Assembly (NCBI RefSeq): GCF_037975245.1
Contig: NC_092563.1
Span: forward strand, 1,765,001-1,829,000
Length of the DNA: 64,000 nucleotides
Direction of reading: 5' to 3'
Source of the DNA: Apostichopus japonicus
Taxonomy: Eukaryota; Echinodermata; Holothuroidea; Aspidochirotida; Stichopodidae
Positions within the stretch are counted from its first letter, which is position 1; the number at the start of each line of letters is the position of its first letter. A model generated the notes under the pieces. The model ran no database searches. It saw only the letters and a program-made list of their open reading frames with translations, and was not told the origin of the DNA. Made by a program: the position numbers and the translations under genes. Positions 13,479 to 26,100 of this stretch are shown piece by piece.

Positions 13479-14419
13479 CTTGTACATGTTGGCCAAAGGG
13501 TATCCGTATTTGTAACATATTTTGCTCAAACCTGGTAAGTCATTATGTAAGAAATCTGAATTTGTTAGGCAAATTGTAACTAATCAGTCTGTATAAAAAC
13601 GTTTAAGTCTTTTATGTGTATTATGCACTTTTATGAGAAATAAAGAAAAAAAATCAAAGAAAAAATCAACTTTTTCCTTTTGTTTATCATATTTCTTTTA
13701 AAATACTATAATAATTTAACGGTCAATTTGACCAAGGAAATGTAAAACAAAACAAAAATAAACAAAGGAAAGGACAATTAAGATATATAAGATACAAACT
13801 TATCACAAACAGAAGTACAAACACCAAATCCATACACATTTTGAGTGCAATAATTAAGTAACAACCTTAAAAAAAATAACAATTAAGTAGAGTCTATAGC
13901 TCAGAAGCAAAACTATTTTAATTTTTTATATTTTTGGGGGTCGAAGGTTAAATGTAGTATTTTATGTTGACTATAATTACTACCAACTCGAGTAATATTC
14001 ACAAAATAATTATGTATCACTCGATCCACCCAATTATCAATATCTCCGTTTATCAATTTCTTTAAAAATCATTGTGAATGTTTGTGCAGAATATATATAA
14101 GAAATACAGTTCTTTGTTTGGGGGAATGCAGTTTCATCCGATATTAAGAGATATCCATTGATTACAAACATTTGGTTGCTCCTGATTAAAAGGCATTTTA
14201 CCGATTAAATCCACTGGCTTAATGGCTAAATTATTCATTCATTTTTGCATTTATGGTGGACCAGTCACAGAAGAGTTTTTAGCTACCTAGTGTTTCCTTA
14301 ATATGGTCATGTATGGTACAAACATGGTTGGCAAATTTCACAAACAACAGCTTTAATGGAACATCATATCATGACTTCTGAGTAGCAAATGTCTACCACA
14401 GTGCATGTTAAGGCCTATA

Positions 14420-15262
14420 GCACATGCCTTGTGGAGCACATGTGTAGCAGTCTAGCATGTGTCTGTAGGAAAAAGTCTGGTTACACCATCTGTATTCACT
14501 TGTGTAGCACATGACTTGTGCAACACATGTCCACTGTATTTCATGTTTAGCACATGTCTAATGTATTATGTAACACATGTATAGCATAAGTATGTCTTGT
14601 GTAGCACATGCCTTGTGTAGCATGTCTACTGTACGTATTTCATGTGTAGCACATGTCTACTCAACGTAGCACATGCCTTGTGTAGCACATGCCTTGAATA
14701 ACACATGTCCACTGTATTTCATGTTTGGCACATGTCTAATGTCACACATGTGTATAGCACATGTATGTCTTGTGTAGCACATGCCTTGTGTAGCACGTCT
14801 ACTGTATTTCATGTGTAGCACATGTCTACCCGGCGTAGCACATATTGCCTTGTGTAGCACATGCCTTGTGTAACACTTGTCCACAGTATTTCATGTTTAG
14901 CACGTCTAATGTCACACATGTGTATAGCACATGTATGTCTTGTGTAGCACATGCCTTGTGTAGCACGTCTACTGTATTTCATGTGTAGCACGTCTACCCG
15001 GCGTAGCACATGCCTTGTGTAGCACATGCCTTGTGTAACACATGTCCACTGTATTTCATGTTTAGCACATGTCTAATGTCACACATGTGTATAGCACATG
15101 TATGTCTAGTGTAGCACATGCCTTGTGTAGCACGTCTACTGTATTTCATGTGTAGCACATGTCTACCTGGCGTAGCACATGCCTTGTGTAACACATGTCC
15201 ACTGTATTTCATGTTAAGCAAATGTCTAATCTTGTGGAGTACATGTCTACTAGAGCACATGT
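14420..15262. repeat. CACATG-rich higher-order minisatellite
   Basis: It is built from about 20-bp subunits such as TAGCACATGCCTTGTG, arranged in a larger unit. The landmark CACTGTATTTCATGTT recurs near 14529, 14710, 14882, 15047 and 15199, so the large unit shrinks from about 180 to 150 bp. Cys/His/Met-rich open frames on the - strand are translations of the repeat, not genes. Confidence 0.9.
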
Positions 15263-18200
15263 GATCCACTCTTAAATAAAGGTCCCCTTAAGAATTAATC
15301 CTGGTAGTGTATGCATATTGTCATGGCATATAAACATATGGAAAACCTCGAACACGAGCACAAGTCCCTGAACTGAGAATAAATAAATACCGAAAATGGT
15401 TTTCCAAGTTTAAAGATCAAGATTATGAAGACCATAAGATTTACTTTATAAACTAAACAAGAGCCCAAGAGCACTATGGTCCCTTGCTTTTAAGGAATAT
15501 TTTAACAAGGGAGCAGCACTGTCCTAAAATTGTTATGTGGTCCGATGTACACACACAATATTATTGCCGAAAATATCACAAATCAACCGTTGGTCCTTTT
15601 GAGAACCTGTTGAGGACCAGGTGTCTGATACGAGCAAGATTGACAAGCTTAGCTACCAGTATGAGTATAGCAAGAATAGCCTGGGTTTAAAAAGAGGTAC
15701 AGAAAGATTGAATTAGACCGGGGAACAGTACAAATACTGCTAGCTTGGTGAGCTTGGATTATTTACAAGTAGAGTAAGATGAGCTATGTAACATCAAAGC
15801 ACAGAGATACTGAACAGCTTGGGTACCAGTTGGGTTACAATATTTACCTTGGAAAGTACAACATTTAAATCTAGGCTGATGTTAATATACATTAATGGCC
15901 ACCCAAAGAACAAGAACAAGGAATAAACCGAGAAACACAAGTAAGTGAACACAGCTTTTGATTTATTGCCCGTACCAAAAATATGGTAATATCTAAATTA
16001 CTGTTTAAAAAAATGAACTGACCCTGTAGAATCTGATGAAAGAATTAAGCTTTTCTTGATCGATATGGATTGTGCATTTAAACGATGGAAAACAAAATAA
16101 CAAAAATGCCTCCCATTTTTTTCTATCCACACTATCTTTAATATAAACTTAAGCTTTTAATAAAGAACAAATAACAAAAGCAATAATCAATTAAGTTAAC
16201 ATTATTCTTTCCTTGTCTTTTTTTTCCTTTCGTTTTACAAACAGAGCCAAATATATCTATTAGAAGATTAAATTACAAAAGATTATGAAAGATCATATAT
16301 ATGGAATTCTTATTTTTTAATATAAACATGTACTATATGCAATGTAAGGAAGTGTTTGCTCTTATCAAAATAGTATTGCTCCCTGTAACACTCTTGGTTA
16401 GCAAGTCATGGATCCAACTGCATCAGGGTTCCCCGTTACTATACATTTTTTTTACCTGAAGTGAGCGTCTGGAGGGGCAGGGGAATTTAGTGATTTGACC
16501 GTCTACCTATTCAAATTTGAGTAAATGAAGGTGGATAGTAAGAGACCTTCGTTGTTACTTATCTCACAAGGCATGCTTCTTGTTACAACCTTCAAAACTT
16601 CTACCAGTTTTGTAGGTGCATTCAAACTCCATTTTAAAAACAAAAGGAGAAAAGGGAAAGCCCTCAACTTAGATCCTGCCCCCTCTTAACAGGTTGCAAC
16701 AACTTGTCAGCCAACCTTCAGATAATGTATAGTAACCCTGACACAGTTAATAAGGTACACAAAATCTCAGCTTAGAAATTCCATCCTGCTGAGTTAGATC
16801 TATGACTTATCAATAGAAGAATGAAATGAATACACGGAACTGACAGTTTTACTTACACACCATTAAGACTACTAAAAAGTACTGAAGCATTTTAAAGATA
16901 TTAAGATATTGTTTTCCTAATTGTTTGTAGAGTTATTATCTCAGCTTATAACAAACACAGCAGAGCAACACAGAATAATAACAGCTGGGAAAAAAAATTC
17001 CAAAATTAAAAACCCAAACCTAAATTCCAAATTAAAAACCCAAACCTGTGAGTATACTGCAAAATGTCTAAACAAAAGGAAAATATGACAGTCGTTTTAG
17101 TTATTAATTGAAGAGGATATAATCATCTCCATCCTCTTCAACCATTTGTATGAATGAAAAATTTGTTTTCATAATAACAACCGCCTGTGTGAAAATTTAA
17201 ACCCATCTACGGTTACTAACTTAACTGAGCATCCTGCATGTGAATAACCACATATTGTACACCTCACAATTGCATCCCAGAACAAGTGGAACCACATACT
17301 CCCAACAATTGCCTCTTAGAATAACACTTCATCACAACATGATAAAACACCATTTTTGTTGATATTTTTCAACTAGAGTGTTTTGTCGTATTTTCCTACT
17401 AAGGCAGTGGAAATATGAAAAATATACTTAGCTGTTTAAAAAAAAAGAAAAAAGCCTCATCATTAATACTGTCTGTATCTAGGCAATGTATCACATTCTT
17501 CTGTCATAAGTAACACACTGACGCCACTAAGACCTCTCGCTACACTGTCTGAAATCATTCACTTCAGGAATTATCAGTTACGTGGCTTACAGGCCAAAAT
17601 CCAGTCCGTGAAGAATTCCATTCCCCCGGAAAAATGATTTGGCCCACAGAAATGTGTTAATTGGGTAAACAGGCCCTTATTGGTCTTAGCCTTGAACACC
17701 CTTCAGGTTTATCCTACATTTTTGTTCAAAATATGCATAACAAGAGTTTAGTTCTCTCTGGCCCTCCTTTACAGAATCCAATCAACAATTCTCCATCCCT
17801 AGAAAACTTAAACTACAACCCCTGTGCTATGCTATACGTTGACATTCTTTGTGACTGTTTGTGTGAGGTATTCCTATGACACAATGACAGTGACAAGTTT
17901 TCTCAAAATGATTACGTTGACATTTCACCTTTTCAAATGTGAAAACAGTTTACACAATTTGTTGTATACTATCAATGATTGTAAACGAAACCTATCATGC
18001 AAAGTTTTAAAATTTGGACAAACTTTAATATGAAGAAATCTCAGACTCAGTTTCAAATTCCACCATCTGCCTGATAAGTGTCCCCATGTGAGCATAACTA
18101 ACTTGTTGACGATGTTACGATAATGGCAGACGATATCGTCATATATTTTTATTATTGTATTTGTATCAGTCCTTGACACATATAAAAATTATATATATTT

Positions 18201-19985
18201 TTAACCTTTGCTACAAAAATATTTTTCTGTCACTACTTCCAAAATTTCTTGATTTTATTGACCATTGATTATGTCACAGTGTCTTAAATATCCTGGATAT
18301 AAGAAACATAATTTCATTTCTATGATTGAGAAAGTTACAATTTTTTCATTTTATTTTGGTATTATTGAGATTAATTAAATTTCACAATAAATATCACAAA
18401 AAACCTAAATCAAAGTAACTATCTGCGAAACCTCCCTGGGTCAAGATTTTCAATCCACTAATATCAATCCTCAGATATCATCACCACTTTAAATCTTAGT
18501 CTTGTGAGGATTTTTTAGGTCATCAGCAAAAGAATAGACCCCAAAATTTAAGTTTTTTTTTTGTGGAGATTTGGACTTTCCTAATGATTTTACAGAGATT
18601 GAGGAATTTCCACTATATGACTAAAGTATACATCTTATGTATGTTTGGAAAACGCTTCGAGTGTGGTAGTGAATATTTATTCAAGTCTGAGCACGGGTGA
18701 CCATAACTTGACCATCTAGCATATTAGGAAATCACAAAGACGACATTTAGTAGCAGCAGCCAGGATGTATGTAACATAGTCAAGTTAGAATGTCATAAGA
18801 TATTGCTATCTCCTGGAACTCCGGACAGACGTCCTAACTTTAACTTCAACTTCCTTTTGCCATTGGGTTACCCCCTGTAGTGACAGTTGCTATGGAAGTG
18901 GAAGGGTTTTGCACAGTGTAAGGGATATTTCTGTGGCAGACAATGCAAGGCTTATAGAAAAAACAAAAACATTCCACTCTGTTAAGAGAAATTGATTGAT
19001 TGAATGTAACCTAGTTTGAATGGCTAAATCCTTGCTTCTTCCAGGGAGTGGATCACATTAGACAAGTCAGTGAACAGCAAATGTCCCTAAGAAAACCCTT
19101 TTTTTAATCTTATAATCTTCTTGTTGATTTATACTTGAAATGTGATACCTTTGGAAAGTTTGCTTCAGTTTTCAATGTTCGCTGCATTTGAGACAAATAT
19201 ATTCCAAATACATTTTTGGTATTATTTTCCTTCTCTGTAAATACTAAACTGTAATGAACATTTTGTAGATCAATTGCCCATGATAACATCACAATCAAAC
19301 ACAGCTGTTGCCATGTGCGTTTGACAATGTACCACTCCTTTGGAAAAAAATCCATATCTTTGCCATACGAAGTGTTCTGTGGATGTTGTGAGCATCGCCT
19401 AAAAATGCAGAAAATACCAATCCTTAGTTTGAAAGCAATTGACTTCAGCCATTGGACTATCCCCATATAAGAGATTCCCACCTTTGAGCTGTTAAAGTTA
19501 CCATGTGTTGTGTTGCATGATAGGACAGTCTACGGTAAGCAAATAATCCAAGGCATAGTAATGAAGGCAACTCATGGTTTGTCAAGATTCATGAACAGGG
19601 CATGAGCTCTATTCAAGGCACTAACAACTGGCATGAACCATCGTTGAGAATCAGTATACACATCTTTAACAAAAGACAAAACCAAATTTGTATCAAAAAC
19701 TTATCTCTGATTTGTTCAAAGAATTCCCTGAAAATATTCAAAGACAAAAAGTCTGTAGTTTATAGATCTTAAACATCATAAATCATCATCATCATCATGT
19801 TTTGATTTCTAACATTCACAATGAACAGAGAGACAGAGTACAATGCAGACAACAGCCGGAAGATCCTGTTTGTAATTTTGGTCATTTTACCAACTTGCCA
19901 TAAATCCCTATTATTTATGAAAATGTCTACTTAAACTGATACGCTGATAACAATACAAATTTAAGACCTGTTTGTGTCAATATCC
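15263..19985. other. intergenic sequence between the convergent genes
   Basis: AT-rich, non-coding. I see a small tandem duplication near 16990-17045 (AATTAAAAACCCAAACCT twice) and no convincing coding exon. The lower-numbered side of METTL27 must hold its 3' UTR, but no poly(A) signal close to its stop codon is obvious. Confidence 0.45.
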
Positions 19986-20173
19986 CTACAACACTTTGAA
20001 CACAAAGTGGACGCCTGGTTTTCCAGCAAAGAATTCTATGATAGCCTCTCTCTGAACCCATTCCCATCTTTTTTCGTCAGCCAGCCTCTTCATCTCTCCT
20101 TCTAGTTGTCCATTTTGAAATTCCTTGGCAACATCCAGGAATTCCTCTCGCATCCCAATCACGATGTAGCCGC
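19986..20173 (-). CDS. METTL27: METTL27 exon 5 (residues 155-216 and stop)
   Basis: Acceptor TGATCTATAG, preceded by a CT-dinucleotide run. It begins [12 protein letters not shown] and ends in FKVL then TAG, a complete C-terminus for the family. Confidence 0.94.
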
Positions 20174-23100
20174 CTATAGATCAGAACAGAGAGAGAGAGA
20201 GAGAGGTGAAACATTTTCGAATAATGAAGATTTTTTTTGGCTCCAAAACTCAGCTTTGGTTCCAGCTCCAGGAATAAAGGTAGTATTTCATTAATGATAT
20301 TAGTTTTCTTCCAGTTATTTAACACAAACACAGATCAACTTTGAAAGGAGTGAGGAGGGATTGAAAGCCAAAGTTCATGGGGATGACTAACACAGGATGT
20401 TTGTCTCTCACACATACAAAGCAAACAAAGTAAAGTAAAGAACGTTACCAGTGAAATATTAGTTTACCAGTAATGATAGGAGAAGCATACGTTAGTATCA
20501 TTTTTTAGCTTTTGTATGATGGACGTCCATGAGACGAACCATTCCTCTCACTACTTTTGATTTTGTTTTGATATATTTCTCTATTGAGGAGATATCTACG
20601 TATATATATTTTGACATATTTTGATGTTGAAATACAAATAGTGTTCAAAACTATACTCAAACTAATGCCAGCAATGACGTCATGTTGAGAACTATGTCGC
20701 TTTGCACTACATCGGGATGGATCGATCTGCTTACAGACAAAAGTCTGTCGTTGTTACAAATACAAACCTGGTTTTACAACTCGAAGAAATTCTAGAAATG
20801 CCGACTGGTTGACGTGACCCGGGATGAAGGTCCCGATGGAAATGACCCCGTCGTACGAATCTGAGGGAATACAAAGTAACATTCAGAAATGAATCACAAC
20901 AGACATAAAAGGGGAAAAAAAAACTATTTTCACTTCGGGAAAGGATCACACTAACATATTATTAAATTAGGATGATTTTTTAAACTAATTGCAACAATAA
21001 AATTTGCTATAAAGCATTAATGAAAGTAGAATTTAATTTGGTTAAAACTAACTCTAATATAGGTCAAATAAAGTCAAGAAAAGCAGAACTATGAACAGAA
21101 CAATTAGCAATTCAATTTGTTTTAATGATTCCTTAAAGTGAATTAAAAGTAAAATTAATAATATTACGTTAACAAGCATATCAAGAAAGTCACACAAAGT
21201 GCTGTTGAAACCAGGGAGGCAAAACATATGAACGATATCTGATATTAATGGATTTCACTTGTGATAGCAGGGGCAGGGTAGTAAAGAACCATTTATACTG
21301 AGACCAATTTTTCTACATTTTTTATCTAAATTTTTGGTGTAGCCTGCTTCGAGAAAGTTGATCAACTATGTTTACCAAGACATGTGTACTGTGTACGCTT
21401 TAGCAAGTTCTCTGTGGTACCTGTATTGCAGTAACGTCAGTGCAACAAAACTATGACCTTTGTACTCTGGGAAGCTCAGAAGCTTGTAAGCAGACCCCCA
21501 TCGTATCAAATTAAGTGCAACGGTTCTTAAAAGTTGTACAGAACCTTTCCATACTTAAAAGAATCAAGTAACGTGTGATTGGTCCATATAATTACACAAT
21601 TAGGGTTGCTTGATGTAGTTAGTATACAAACATCCCGGGACCTCCTGGAGTACTAGCCTGTAGTGCACAACAATGAGGGAACAGGTTGGATAGGCCTAGC
21701 GCAAATACGATATCGCTGTGTTTTCACAAGTAAATCGTTCAATGGGGCATTGCACTGTTAGGCTTGAATTTATAGGGCAGTAGTGTTGCACACTTGTAGC
21801 TAGGTTACAAAAAATTTTCATAAACCACTAAAAAGTCATCATTGCAGGGAAAGAAAGCATCGCATTTCTGTTGATTTTCAAGAAACAACTTTAGGATAAA
21901 AGTAGAGAATATATAAAACAGGGCCCTACAGTAAAAACAAAAACAGTTCACAGGTTATAGTAACTGTTGTTTACCACCTTACTATATACATTATATTAAA
22001 CTGAATGTCTGCATGCACAGCCTATACATAGTAACATTATAGGCTCCTGTATGCCCTATAAGTACATGTTTAGGTCTGAACGGGTAGCCTGGAAGACCGA
22101 CCTAAAGTTTGGGACCATTCCCATCATTGTTTCTGTATATGACAAATATATTAAAACTCTATGAGACTGTCTCCCTATGCTTGGCCTATCACAATAACAC
22201 ACAGTCACCCTGAAACAAGCCATTGGTTGCTAGCAATGGGCCTGCTGTATCCGTAGCAACCTGTATATTTAACTCTCATTTGATCAGTCTTGCTAGTAAA
22301 ATATACACATGTTTGTACACCATAACCTCCTGGTCATGGTATCACACTACACCACACAACATCCAGCTAATTAAAACACAATACCAGCAACAGAAATTTA
22401 TCAATGAAAGAAAATCAGCTTTGCAAAATATATAAAAATTTGAATCTGCATGAATGATTTTGGGGGCTTGGACAGTAGGCAAACTGGTCGATATCTTCAG
22501 GATGACAAGTTTAATAGCAGATGAAGTAAAATGTAACAACAGCAACAACTAAAAAAATACCCTAGTTGTTTGAAAAAACAAGTGTTCTGCAACCTTCCGG
22601 TCCTACTCGAGCTAAAATTTATATTGAATTACAGTATATACTATACAGAATAACTGGATATGAAAATACTAAATACAGAATTGGCTGGGATTATGATAAA
22701 TGAAATAAAATTTTTATCACTATGCATGGACACTATTAAGCTAGCTTTGAAGGTTCCAATACACATATTGTGAGTGATAATAGCAATGACCCTAGTCCAT
22801 AGCCCTGCAAATATATTCAGACTCTTTATATATATAGGTTTTGCAACATGTAATAACATATACCTTAAAATGACTGATTGTCCTGGACAGTCCATTTTAG
22901 GTATTTTTTAATATTTTGTATAAGCCATGCAGACAAACACAGGGGTTCCAGGATGGGCACCATATCAATCAGCAATATTACCCGCAAATTCTAAGAAACA
23001 CAAACTGTATGACACATGTCATGTATACTAATTAGGGTACTAAATGGCACCATCTCTTGCTGGAGGTCTTTGCATGGTAAGTTGGACCATAAAGAGGGAT

Positions 23101-26100
23101 GTGATCACACTGTTTACAACCTCTATCACATTACATGGCGCTTCTTTATCCCTCTAACGTGCTTCAAGCGAATATTACGTAGTAGAATGCAGCAGAGGAT
23201 AGTTTATACGGTCTTGCAACGCAAAATGGGCAAATTGCCAGACGAACTGTGCAAAGATCTATGTATAGCAGTTTTTGTACATAGGAACCATATACACTCT
23301 AAAAACAAAGGAGTGAATTTCTCACTCTCTTCGTGGAGTGAATTTTGTTTCACGCCAAAGGAGTGGAAATTCACTCCGCTTAGACGACAGGAACCATCGC
23401 ATTTCAAACCCGAAGTACTTAAGTATTCACTCTTTACAAAGAGTGAACTTATTAGCCAATCAAATTCAAGAACGCCCACTCTTTCTTGGAGTGAATAAAC
23501 GTTTTTCGAACGACGGAGGTATTTACGTGATATTTTACCCGTTTGCCTCTCCTCATTCTTGTGGTTTGCATCTTAAAATATGTCAGTTACACAGTGGCTA
23601 TGGAAGAAAGGGGATTGAAGGTGATGTTATTCAGTTGTTTGGAGGTAAGTTTATCAAGAAAATGTTGAAAGAACATGATATTGTGTAGAACTTAGACTAG
23701 AGATCACCACGGACGTCTGCCCGTACGTTTGATATGCTATATCGGTACGCTTAGCCGTGTACATTAGGCTGGTCGCTATGCACTTTTGCACATAAGCTAG
23801 TTGTACGGAGATAGGCCTATACCTATAATGTTAGGAAAACCACAGTACCAGTACCAGTAGCATGGACACTGCGAAGTTCGGACACCTAAGCCTCAAAACA
23901 CCCAAATACATAAAGATGAATATCTCATTTTAACTTCAAGGGAGAACAATACCATCTAAGGCCTTAACTTAAGATTCTAGCAATCACAGTACAGACAGCA
24001 TTTAATGTGTGTTACTAATAGGACGAGGCCTACTTTAGAAGACCAGTCAAAGCCTTATAGGAATACCAATAGTACACAACTTTGCCCTTTACCAGTCAAT
24101 ACATAAAATTGTAATTAACCACTCTCACTAGTTAATTCACAAGGGGTACAAATATGGGTAGAAAATACATTAAACCATCTACTGTGCTGGAAAATCTTAA
24201 TGCTTTGATTACAACAGATATGTTGATGTTCCAAGGCAACATAGAAAGCAACTTATGCCAGAGGGTTGCATGAACTTGTAACCCCTGAAAGGGCATATCC
24301 TCCTTAGAGAGTTACAAATGCCTACACACAGCCTGTGATATGGTCACTGTTAATGCAATTCAAAAATAGTACCATTTGATTGTGTTTGGTGTTAACTTTA
24401 TTTAGCCTTCTTTACTCTGCATCAACAGTTGGATAGTATTTAATAGACACAATTGATTGTACCACATAATTAAAAATTAAAACACCTGTCCATTTTATCC
24501 ATAACAACACATTTTAAACTGGGAAAAAATGTTTAGAAATAACTTTTTCTTTCGGGTGGGCAACAATATTGGCTAATTTTTATTTATTTTTTTCATATAT
24601 TTTTTATTGTCTTATTGTTTTACGTGAGTTAATTTCCATGTGCTGTATTTTAATGTTATATCCATCTTATTCTGTACAACGAGCATTTAATTACCCGAAG
24701 CGGGTTTAATAAAGTGAATCTTATCTTATCTTATCTTAGGAGAAGCCCCTGAAGTATGTAGTGACTTCATCATTTCTCTATGAAATTCTATTTGTTATCA
24801 ATTTTGGAAACAGCACCGCCATAATTTGTTCAATGGAATTTCAGTCTTTGTCGCTTTTTACTAAATACTTCATTTGTCATTACTCTCGGACAAATGGACA
24901 ATGGTGATTAACCCATGACCCCGGGTTGTGTGACTCGACCGTTAGGAACGAGTCTTTGGCCAAAAAGAGGAGTTCTTCCCACGATATCATTCTCACATCG
25001 AATGCACACTCAACAACAAGTGTTTGTCATTTATTGCATCTACGATCATTTTATATTGGATGTTCCGCTGTTAATTCATATTAATTAGTCTGGGATATAC
25101 CATTAATGTATCAGTACGCGCATATTGAAACACGGAATTCTTCTTTGATTTCATTCTGAGGATCACGACTTTCACGATTTATTATTTAACGACGTATCGA
25201 TTGGATTAGTAGTTACAAGAGTATTTGGGAGTTAACTGACTAATGTTTCGCTTTCCTTATTTTGTTCGAGGAACATTAACTATATAATACCATTATTATT
25301 TGTGTACGGATAGATATTTATGATATATTCTATGTGGAAGATATTATCGCTGTTCTGCGCCAGGCCCCAGCGACACCTTTCGTATAAAAATTGGGACCGG
25401 TTAGAGAGAACAGTGTAGAGAACTTCATCCTGGCTGTGAAGAAAAAAAGGTGAGTTTATATGTATTAAACCCCCGCCAAAGTGGTGACCCCGACGTGATA
25501 AGCCAGCATAAAAACTCTCTTTGCATTCCCTTTTTGAGCCTAACTGTATTTCATTCTCTTTCGCCCCCAATTAGCTAACCGATTTCGCATTTCGTTAGTT
25601 AGGGAAGTTTGTCAATATCATATAGTGCTCAATTATCGTATTATCGCTAAGTATTATATTCCTACTATTGTGCGCGTTATTCACAATGGATAATGGTAAC
25701 ACCACGCCCAGACCTGAAGTTCCTATGGCGTCAGTCAGTCTGAAGCTACCACCGTTCTGGTCTCATGACCCTGCGCTCTGGTTTTGCCAAGTTGAAGCGC
25801 AGTTCACGACCCGTGGGATTAAGACACAACAAACAAAATACGCTTATGTGATTTCTTCCCTTCAATCGGAGATAGCGGCAGAAGTTCGTGACCTTCTGTT
25901 AAAGCCTCCCGAAAAAGACCCGTACGAGGTGATTAAGAGGGAATTAATAAGGCGTACGTCAGAGTCGGAGCAAAAACGTCTCCATCAACTGTTAACGGCC
26001 GAGGAACTGGGAGACCGCAAACCTTCCCAATTGCTCCGAAGAATGCGACAGCTTCTGGGGGATCGGACCCTGGAAGTTAGTATCCTCCGTCAGCTTTTCT

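Larger units (their letters stand above)
12193..14419. other. OSGEP 3' UTR and intergenic sequence
   Basis: It contains the OSGEP 3' UTR, two candidate poly(A) signals and a 155-bp dispersed repeat (annotated separately). No further gene was recognised. The - strand open frame of 140 codons at 11995-12417 is a shadow overlapping the last OSGEP exon. Confidence 0.5.

Noticed and set aside
14657-15269. Cys/His/Met-rich frames that look like repeated metal-binding peptides
   Set aside because: They are translations of the CACATG minisatellite, with frame breaks at unit-length changes.
23016-23498. 160-codon open frame on the + strand
   Set aside because: It runs through the AGAGTG palindrome cluster, has no recognisable domain, and overlaps another frame open on the opposite strand because of the palindromes.
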